A stretch of 64,000 nt of DNA, taken from assembly GCA_023953775.1 (NCBI GenBank), contig JAMLJD010000004.1:1-64000 (forward strand), given 5' to 3'. The notes beneath the pieces are model-generated. The model worked only from the letters and a program-made list of their open reading frames with translations. It was not told the DNA's origin and made no database searches. Origin of the DNA: Rhizobiaceae bacterium (GTDB lineage Bacteria > Pseudomonadota > Alphaproteobacteria > Rhizobiales > Rhizobiaceae). The position numbers and the translations under genes are program-made. This document shows, one piece after another, positions 57,860 through 64,000 of this stretch (position 1 is its first letter; each line of letters starts with the position of its first letter).

Positions 57860-58471
57860 ATGGACCCCGCCTTCCTGCTCACCGCGCTGATCGTCGTCCT
57901 CATACCGGGCACCGGCGTCATCTATACGCTGGCGATCGCGCTCGGGCGCGGCGGGCCGGCGTCCGTGTCCGCGGCCTTCGGCTGCACGATCGGGATCGTG
58001 CCGCATATTTCCGCCGCCATCCTCGGGCTGGCCGCGCTGCTGCACGCCAGCGCGCTTTTGTTCCAGACGGTCAAGTTCGCCGGCGTGCTCTACCTTCTGT
58101 GGATGGCCTGGAGCGCGCTGCGCGAAAAAGGCATGCTCGACGCGCAGCCCGAGCGGAGCGCGATGTCGCATGCGGCGATCGTCCGCCGCGGTTTCCTGAT
58201 CAACATCCTCAATCCGAAGCTTTCGGTGTTCTTCCTGGCGTTCCTGCCGCAATTCGTGCCGCCGGACACCGCGAACCCGGCAATGACCATGGCGTTTCTC
58301 GGCGCGGTGTTCATGGCGATGACCTTCGTCGTCTTCGTGATCTACGGTCAGGTCGCGTCGCTGGTTCGCGCGCGCGTGCTCGCAAGCCAGTCGCTGATGG
58401 TGTGGATGCGGCGGTCGTTCGCGGCGGCTTTCGCGCTGCTCGGGCTCAGGCTGGCCCTGTCGAGCCGCTAG
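57860..58471 (+). CDS. LysE/RhtB-family exporter (first of two)
   Basis: A 203-residue protein with six hydrophobic segments. It has the family's LLTALIVVLIPGTGVIYTL start (G/TG variant of the PGP motif) and RRGFLINILNPKLSVFFLAF. It lies 19 nt before a second LysE-family gene, so the two are probably one operon. Substrate unknown. Confidence 0.9.
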   Translation: MDPAFLLTALIVVLIPGTGVIYTLAIALGRGGPASVSAAFGCTIGIVPHISAAILGLAALLHASALLFQTVKFAGVLYLLWMAWSALREKGMLDAQPERSAMSHAAIVRRGFLINILNPKLSVFFLAFLPQFVPPDTANPAMTMAFLGAVFMAMTFVVFVIYGQVASLVRARVLASQSLMVWMRRSFAAAFALLGLRLALSSR

Positions 58472-58490
58472 GCCGGGAGGAGGAAAAGGT

Positions 58491-59102
58491 TTGGAAGCAA
58501 CGGCTCTGCTGATATTCGCCGGCGCGCTACTGGTCGCGGCCGGATCGCCGGGCCCGTCGATTGCCGCCCTGGTCGCGCGTGTCGTGACGAGAGGTTTCGG
58601 CGGCGTCCTGCCGTTTCTGGCGGCGATGTGGATCGGCGAGGCGATCTGGCTGTCGATGGCGGTCTTCGGCCTTGCCTTCGTGGCGCAGACCTTTCACTAT
58701 GCCTTCCTCGCCCTCAAATGGGCCGGGGTCTGCTATCTCGCCTATCTGGCGTGGAAGATGTGGACCGCTCCGGTGGCGATCCGCGAGGACGTGCTGCCGC
58801 GCGGTGATGCCCCCGCCAAGCTGTTTTTCACGGGCCTTGCGGTGACACTCGGCAACCCCAAGATCATGATGTTCTATCTCGCGCTGCTGCCGACCATCGT
58901 CGATCTGGGTTCGGTCACGGTGGTCGGCTGGGCGGAGCTGACCGCGACGATGGCGGCCGTTCTCATCCTGATCGATCTGGCGTGGGCGGGTGCGGCCGTG
59001 CAGGCGCGGCGCTTCTTGAGAAGCGAGCGCGCCGTCAGGGCGGCCAACCGGGTGAGCGCGGCGACCATGGCGGGTGCCGCAGCGGCCGTCGCAGCGCGGT
59101 AG
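58491..59102 (+). CDS. LysE/RhtB-family exporter (second of two)
   Basis: A 203-residue protein from a TTG start with a very strong ribosome site (GGGAGGAGGAAAAGG) just upstream. AAGSPGPSIAALVARVV carries the PGP motif, and FTGLAVTLGNPKIMMFYLAL is the mid-protein signature. It is divergent enough from the first copy not to be a recent duplication. Both are inner-membrane proteins; they could export related amino acids. Confidence 0.9.
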   Translation: MEATALLIFAGALLVAAGSPGPSIAALVARVVTRGFGGVLPFLAAMWIGEAIWLSMAVFGLAFVAQTFHYAFLALKWAGVCYLAYLAWKMWTAPVAIREDVLPRGDAPAKLFFTGLAVTLGNPKIMMFYLALLPTIVDLGSVTVVGWAELTATMAAVLILIDLAWAGAAVQARRFLRSERAVRAANRVSAATMAGAAAAVAAR

Positions 59103-59109
59103 CAGCCGT

Positions 59110-59679
59110 TCATCGCGCCATGGCGTGGTATTCGTCGTTCGGTCGCATGTCGACCGCGGCCGCGACACGGTTCGACATGTTGAAGAACGCCGCCGTCGAG
59201 GCGATGTCCCATATTCCGCGATCGGAGAAGCCGGCTGCCCGGAGCGCGGCGCGGTCCGGTTCGTCCATCCGTGCCGGCGTCTCGGTGAGCTTGACCGCGA
59301 AGTCTAGCATGGCGCGCTGCCTCGGCGTCAGGTCGGCGGCGCGGTAGTTCATCACCATCATCTCGCCGAGCTTCGGATCGCCCGACAACTGGCGCACCGC
59401 GGCACCATGAGCGGTGAGGCAGTAATAGCAGTGATTGACCGACGACACGGCGACCGCGATCATCTCGCGTTCGAGTTTCGACAGTTCCGATTCGCCCAGC
59501 ATCAGGTCGTTGTACATATCGGTGAAAGCGCGCAGCTTCCGCTCGTCGAACGCATAGGCGAGCAGCACGTTGGGGATCAGACCGAGCTTCTCCATGCATT
59601 TGTCGAAATAGGCTCGCGTCCCGTCGCTGAGGTCTGTAGCGGGTTCGAGATCGAGCGCGGTCGTCTTATTGTCGGTCAT
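59110..59679 (-). CDS. AhpD/CMD-family peroxidase-related protein
   Basis: A 189-residue helical protein of the carboxymuconolactone decarboxylase/AhpD superfamily. The thiol motif is CYYC followed by H (C84, C87, H91 in NHCYYCLTAHG), as in peroxidase-related proteins. The last half contains RAADLTPRQRAMLDFAVKLT. The start MTDNKTTALD (ATG 59679) is chosen over an upstream in-frame start. Convergent with the LysE pair by 7 nt and divergent from gdh. Likely oxidative-stress related. Confidence 0.88.
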   Translation of the reverse strand: MTDNKTTALDLEPATDLSDGTRAYFDKCMEKLGLIPNVLLAYAFDERKLRAFTDMYNDLMLGESELSKLEREMIAVAVSSVNHCYYCLTAHGAAVRQLSGDPKLGEMMVMNYRAADLTPRQRAMLDFAVKLTETPARMDEPDRAALRAAGFSDRGIWDIASTAAFFNMSNRVAAAVDMRPNDEYHAMAR

Positions 59680-59791
59680 CGTCACCTCCTGTTCATTCCG
59701 GCATTGCAAAGTTATCGTGCCGGTGCTTCATCCGGATGCCAACGGTCTCGATTCTGATACGATACCGGAAAAACATGGCGGGAGGACATTG

Positions 59792-62700
59792 ATGGCCGCA
59801 TCGACGAAAAGCAAACCGGGGCTCAATCCGGCGAAGGCCGACAGCGCCTTCACCGCCTTCCTGACATCGCGTGCACCGCAGGAGGACGTCGCGGCCTACG
59901 AACCCACGGCCCTCGATGCCGCGGCCAAGCTCGCGGCCGCGGCGCTCGCGCGTCATCGCTCGGGCCAGAGCGTGATCAGCGTCGACAATTCCGATTCCGT
60001 CGACTATCGCGGCCGGCCGCTGACGGTGATCACCGTCATCAACGACAACATGCCGTTCCTGTTCGATTCCATCGTCAGCGAGATCACCGACAGCGCAGGC
60101 GAACCAACACTGGTTCTCCACCCGGTGCTGCTGGTCAAGCACGGCAGAAGCGGCGTCAGCGAGATCGTGGGCGACGGCACCGGCACCCGGGCGAGCGACG
60201 GCGTCGACCGCGTCAGCCTGATTCACGTGCACGTTGCACGCCAGTCGGCGAGCGCCGGCGCGGCGCTTGCGAAACGGCTGGACCACATCATCTCGCAGGT
60301 TCGGGCCGCCGTCGTCGACTGGAAGCCGATGCTTGCCCGGGTCGACCAGGCGATCACCGATTTCCGCTATCAGCCGCTGCCGCTCGACAAGGCGGAAGTC
60401 GTCGAGGCGGTCGCTTTCCTGGAGTGGCTGCGCGACGACAATTTCACCTTCCTGGGGATGCGCGAGTACAAATATTCGGGCGGCGAGAAGAGCGGATCTC
60501 TGGAACGGACGAACAAGGCCGGCCTGGGCATCCTGAAGGATCCGGACGTTCTGGTCCTGCGCCGCGGCACCGAAGCGGTCACGACCACACCCGAGATCAG
60601 GGCTTTCCTGCATGGTCCCGACCCGCTGATCGTCACCAAGGCGAACGCGAAATCGGTCGTGCACCGGCGGATCTACCTCGACTATATCGGCATCAAGACC
60701 TTCGACCAGAAAGGCAAGCTGACCGGCGAACTCAGGATCGTGGGCCTGTTCACGTCGACGGCCTACACCCGTTCGGTGATGAAGATCCCTTACCTTCGGT
60801 CCAAGGCCGAAGCGGTGATCTCGAAGTCGGGCTTCGATCCCAGCGATCATTCGGGCAAGGCGTTGATCAACGTGCTGGAATCCTATCCGCGCGACGAACT
60901 GTTCCAGATCAGCGTGCCGATACTGCGCAAGCACGCCGAAGCGATCCTCGCGCTCGGCGAGCGGCCGCGGGTGCGCGTTCTTTACCGCATCGACCAGTTC
61001 GACCGCTTCGTCTCGGTGCTGGTGTTCGTGCCGAGGGATCGTTACGATTCCCGCGTCCGCATCGAGATCGGCGAGTTCCTCGTCAAGACCTTCGACGGAA
61101 GGCTCTCGGCTTACTACCCGGCCTTCCCGGAAGGCAGCCTGGCGCGGGTGCACTTCATCATCGGCCGTTCCGGCGGCAAGACACCCAAGATCGATGCCGG
61201 CGTCCTGGAAGATCATATCCGGGCGCTCACCCGCACCTGGGATGACGGGCTGCGCGAGGCCGCCGCGAATGCGGGTGTCGACGACGCGATCACCGGCGTC
61301 GCATCCGGTTTTCCGGAAAGCTATCGCAACAGCTTCGCACCCGATGCGGCTCTCATCGATGCGAAATATGTGTGCGCTGTCTCCGCCGAGGCGCCGATCG
61401 CCATCAACTTCTATCGCGAGTTCGCCGGGAAGCCCGACCATGCGGGGCTGAAGATCTTCCATCACGGAACGCCGGTCGAACTGTCGAAGCGCGTTCCCTT
61501 GCTCGAGAATATGGGTTTCCGGGTCATCAGCGAACGGACGTTCGAATATGTGCGGCCCGGCGAAGGAAGCGTCTACATCCATGACATGGAGCTCGAGAAC
61601 GCCTTCGACCGGCCCATCGATCTCGACGATGGCGGCGCATTGTTCGAGGAAGTGTTCCTAGCCGTGTGGCGCGAGGAACATGACAATGATTCCTACAATG
61701 CCCTGGCCCTGACAGCCGGTCTGCGCGCGGGCGAGATCGGCATACTGCGCGCCTATGGCCGCTATCTGCAGCAGGCCGGAATACCGCAGAGCCAGGAATT
61801 CATCGCGGCCGCGCTCAATCGCTATCCGGCGATCACCCGCAATCTCCATGCGCTCTTCGTCGGCCGCTTCGATCCGGCACTGAAGCATGGCAAGGACGCG
61901 GCCAAACGCGAACTCGAACTCGACGAGGCTATCTCGGAAGACCTCGACAAGGTTCCCAGCATCGACGACGACACGATCATCAGGCGCTATCTGAACCTGA
62001 TCAAGTCGACCCTGCGTACAAATCATTTCATGGCCGAGACGAAGACGGACAACCCGATCTCGCTGGCGATGAAATTCGATTCACGCCAGATTACCGGCCT
62101 CCCCGAGCCGCGGCCATGGCGCGAGATATTCGTCTACGGCCCCGAGGTCGAAGGCGTTCATCTGCGCTTCGGGCCGGTGGCCAGGGGCGGGCTCCGGTGG
62201 TCCGACAGGGCGCAGGACTACCGCACCGAGGTGCTGGGCCTGGTCAAGGCGCAGCAGGTCAAGAACGCGGTTATCGTGCCGGTCGGGGCGAAGGGCGGCT
62301 TCTATCCGAAGCGGCTGCCCGCCGGCGGGGCACGCGATGCGATTTTCGAGGCCGGCAGGAACGCCTATATCAACTTCGTCTCGAGCATGCTCTCCATCAC
62401 CGACAATCTCGATGTCGAGAAGGTGGTGCCGCCAAAGGGGATCGTGCGGCACGATACGGACGACCCCTATTTCGTCGTTGCCGCCGACAAGGGTACGGCG
62501 ACGTTCTCGGACACCGCCAATGCGATCAGCCAGGCGCATGATTTCTGGCTCGACGACGCGTTCGCCTCGGGCGGCTCGGCCGGTTACGACCACAAGAAGA
62601 TGGGAATTACGGCGCGCGGCGCCTGGGAAGCCGTGAAGCGGCATTTCCGCGAGATGGATCGCGATATCCAGAGCGAACCCTTCACGACAGTCGGCGTCGG

Positions 62701-64000
62701 CGACATGTCGGGCGACGTCTTCGGCAACGGCATGCTCCTGTCGACGCAGACGAGGCTTGTCGCGGCATTCGACCATCGCGACATCTTCATCGATCCGGAT
62801 CCCGATCCCGCGACGTCCTTCGATGAACGCAAGCGGATGTTCGAGCTGCCGCGATCGAGCTGGCAGGATTACGACACGTCGACGCTGTCCAAGGGAGGCA
62901 TGATCGTCTCGCGGGCGCAGAAGTCCATCCAGCTCACGCCGGAGGCGGCCGCGGCGATCGGCATCGGCAAGACGACGGCATCGCCGACCGAGATCATGAA
63001 CGCGATCCTGAAGGCCGACGTGGACCTCTTGTGGTTCGGCGGCATCGGCACCTATGTGCGCGGCGCCGCCGAAACCAACCAGGATGTCGGCGACCGCGCC
63101 AATGATGCGATCCGCATCGTCGCTGCCCAGGTCGGCGCAAAGGTGGTCGGAGAAGGCGCCAATCTCGGCATGACGCAGAAGGCGCGCATCGAATTCGGCC
63201 TGCGGGGCGGGCGGTGCAATTCCGACGCCATCGACAATTCCGGTGGCGTGAATTCCTCGGACGTCGAGGTGAACATCAAGATCGCGCTCGCCGCGGCGAT
63301 GCGGAAGGGCACGCTGACCAGGCCGGTCCGCAACAAGCTTCTTGCGGAGATGACGGAAGAGGTCGCCGCGCTGGTTCTTGCCAACAACTACCAGCAGACG
63401 CTGGCGATTTCTCTCGTCAGGCGGCGCGGGCTTGCGGACCTTCCGCACCAGGCACGGCTGATGACCGCGCTGGAAGCGCGCGGGCTGCTCGACCGGCAGG
63501 TCGAGGATCTACCGGGGCCGGCCGCGCTTCAGGAACGCGAAGCGCGTGGCGAACCGCTGACGCGGGCCGAGATCGGCGTCCTGCTTGCCTATGCCAAGAT
63601 CGTGCTGTTCGACGAGATCGTCCGCAGCGACCTGCCGGACGATCCTCATTTCGAGGCCGACCTGCTCGGCTATTTCCCGGACCGGATGACCAGAAAATAT
63701 GCCGACGAGATCAACGGGCACCGGCTGCGCCGCGAGATCATCGCCACCGAACTCGGCAACGACACCATCAATCGCGGTGGCCCGGCTTTCGTCAACCGGA
63801 TGCAGGACCTGACCGGCGCGGCCGCGCATCACGTCGTGGCGGCGTTCGCCGCGATACGCGACGGCTTCGATCTGACGCCACTCTACCGGCAGATCGATGC
63901 GCTCGACACCAAGGTCAGTGGCGATTTTCAGCTTTCGCTCTACCAGGCGGTCGGGCGGCTGATCGACGTGTCAAGTGCCTGGTACCTGAAGAATGGCGAC
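59792..64000 (+). CDS. gdhB: NAD-specific glutamate dehydrogenase (large type), truncated by window end
   Basis: The first 1403 codons of the large (about 1600-residue) NAD-GDH, which deaminates glutamate to 2-oxoglutarate. GGGAGGA lies about 7 nt before the ATG. The frame is open to the last base. The N-terminal half is the regulatory ACT-type region. The catalytic domain shows GPVARGGLRWSDRAQDYRTE, the PVGAKGGFYPKR loop with catalytic K834, and DLLWFGGIGTYV plus VVGEGANLGMTQ of the dinucleotide domain. Similar proteins occur across alphaproteobacteria. The gene symbol follows common usage and is tentative. Confidence 0.95.
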   Translation, partial: MAASTKSKPGLNPAKADSAFTAFLTSRAPQEDVAAYEPTALDAAAKLAAAALARHRSGQSVISVDNSDSVDYRGRPLTVITVINDNMPFLFDSIVSEITDSAGEPTLVLHPVLLVKHGRSGVSEIVGDGTGTRASDGVDRVSLIHVHVARQSASAGAALAKRLDHIISQVRAAVVDWKPMLARVDQAITDFRYQPLPLDKAEVVEAVAFLEWLRDDNFTFLGMREYKYSGGEKSGSLERTNKAGLGILKDPDVLVLRRGTEAVTTTPEIRAFLHGPDPLIVTKANAKSVVHRRIYLDYIGIKTFDQKGKLTGELRIVGLFTSTAYTRSVMKIPYLRSKAEAVISKSGFDPSDHSGKALINVLESYPRDELFQISVPILRKHAEAILALGERPRVRVLYRIDQFDRFVSVLVFVPRDRYDSRVRIEIGEFLVKTFDGRLSAYYPAFPEGSLARVHFIIGRSGGKTPKIDAGVLEDHIRALTRTWDDGLREAAANAGVDDAITGVASGFPESYRNSFAPDAALIDAKYVCAVSAEAPIAINFYREFAGKPDHAGLKIFHHGTPVELSKRVPLLENMGFRVISERTFEYVRPGEGSVYIHDMELENAFDRPIDLDDGGALFEEVFLAVWREEHDNDSYNALALTAGLRAGEIGILRAYGRYLQQAGIPQSQEFIAAALNRYPAITRNLHALFVGRFDPALKHGKDAAKRELELDEAISEDLDKVPSIDDDTIIRRYLNLIKSTLRTNHFMAETKTDNPISLAMKFDSRQITGLPEPRPWREIFVYGPEVEGVHLRFGPVARGGLRWSDRAQDYRTEVLGLVKAQQVKNAVIVPVGAKGGFYPKRLPAGGARDAIFEAGRNAYINFVSSMLSITDNLDVEKVVPPKGIVRHDTDDPYFVVAADKGTATFSDTANAISQAHDFWLDDAFASGGSAGYDHKKMGITARGAWEAVKRHFREMDRDIQSEPFTTVGVGDMSGDVFGNGMLLSTQTRLVAAFDHRDIFIDPDPDPATSFDERKRMFELPRSSWQDYDTSTLSKGGMIVSRAQKSIQLTPEAAAAIGIGKTTASPTEIMNAILKADVDLLWFGGIGTYVRGAAETNQDVGDRANDAIRIVAAQVGAKVVGEGANLGMTQKARIEFGLRGGRCNSDAIDNSGGVNSSDVEVNIKIALAAAMRKGTLTRPVRNKLLAEMTEEVAALVLANNYQQTLAISLVRRRGLADLPHQARLMTALEARGLLDRQVEDLPGPAALQEREARGEPLTRAEIGVLLAYAKIVLFDEIVRSDLPDDPHFEADLLGYFPDRMTRKYADEINGHRLRREIIATELGNDTINRGGPAFVNRMQDLTGAAAHHVVAAFAAIRDGFDLTPLYRQIDALDTKVSGDFQLSLYQAVGRLIDVSSAWYLKNGD

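Noticed and set aside
57860-59102. Recent tandem duplication of the two LysE genes
   Set aside because: The two proteins differ along their whole length, including the PGP region, so they are old paralogues rather than a fresh duplication.
59693-63448. Minus-strand frames of 629 and 455 codons opposite the glutamate dehydrogenase
   Set aside because: Antisense shadows of an intact 1403-codon conserved gene.

Overview
The window reads as an ordinary chromosomal segment of an alphaproteobacterium of the order Hyphomicrobiales (Rhizobiales), most like Mesorhizobium and other Phyllobacteriaceae. Signs of this are the high GC content, a Brucella Omp19-type inhibitor lipoprotein, an IalB-family protein, a large NAD-glutamate dehydrogenase, DUF2794, DUF1223 and YciB-type genes, acnA divergent from a ccm cluster, and interspersed palindromic elements of the type I associate with Mesorhizobium genomes. 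Taxonomy is inferred from gene content, not from a search. No prophage, transposase gene, CRISPR array, rRNA or tRNA was seen.

Layout: 1-2.0 kb holds the end of a SAF-domain oxidoreductase, a small zinc-ribbon protein and leuB. 2.0-4.8 kb (minus) holds a biotinyl/carboxyltransferase fusion and two small membrane-linked genes. 5.2-10.4 kb holds asd, trkH, rpsP, a chorismate mutase and ffh. 10.6-14.2 kb (minus) is a cytochrome c maturation cluster, ccmA-ccmB-[repeat]-[unknown gene]-ccmC-ccmD-ccmG, divergent from acnA. 17.2-21 kb holds a ceramidase-like protein, DUF1223, a structured RNA candidate with the architecture of 6S RNA, DUF2794, an acetyltransferase and a Bax inhibitor-1 protein. 21.2-25.2 kb is an ABC exporter (permease plus ATPase) divergent from a GDSL esterase, the arrangement of E. 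coli ybbP-ybbA-tesA. 25.2-29.8 kb holds thpR, a low-molecular-weight phosphatase, a pterin dehydratase, DUF1232, ialB, rlmN and lysE.

29.8-36.4 kb holds a GT39-like glycosyltransferase, a MITE-like element, an exported unknown, argG, a membrane-anchored TAXI protein and a lytic transglycosylase. 36.6-42.3 kb holds a flavin amine oxidase and the tight minus-strand operon dapF-mtaB-ftsY-yciB. 42.4-43.5 kb is a metallo-beta-lactamase-fold gene broken by two frameshifts. 43.7-48.7 kb holds an Omp19-like lipoprotein, zapE, ppa, an acetyltransferase and a lemA-ygcG-TPM operon. 48.9-53.3 kb holds pdxY-DUF429, a beta-carbonic anhydrase and a marR-MFS pair. 53.4-55.5 kb is an M3 oligopeptidase with about four frameshifts. 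55.5-64 kb holds a small secreted protein, typA, two LysE exporters, an AhpD-like protein and the first 1403 codons of NAD-glutamate dehydrogenase.

The most notable points outside ordinary genes are: (a) three repeat elements whose terminal CTAG supplies the TAG stop codon of the neighbouring minus-strand gene; (b) the 6S-like RNA with two alternative pairing partners; (c) an Irr-box-like site upstream of acnA; (d) an unknown gene plus a repeat splitting the ccm cluster. I did not find convincing evidence of a wholly new multi-gene system.
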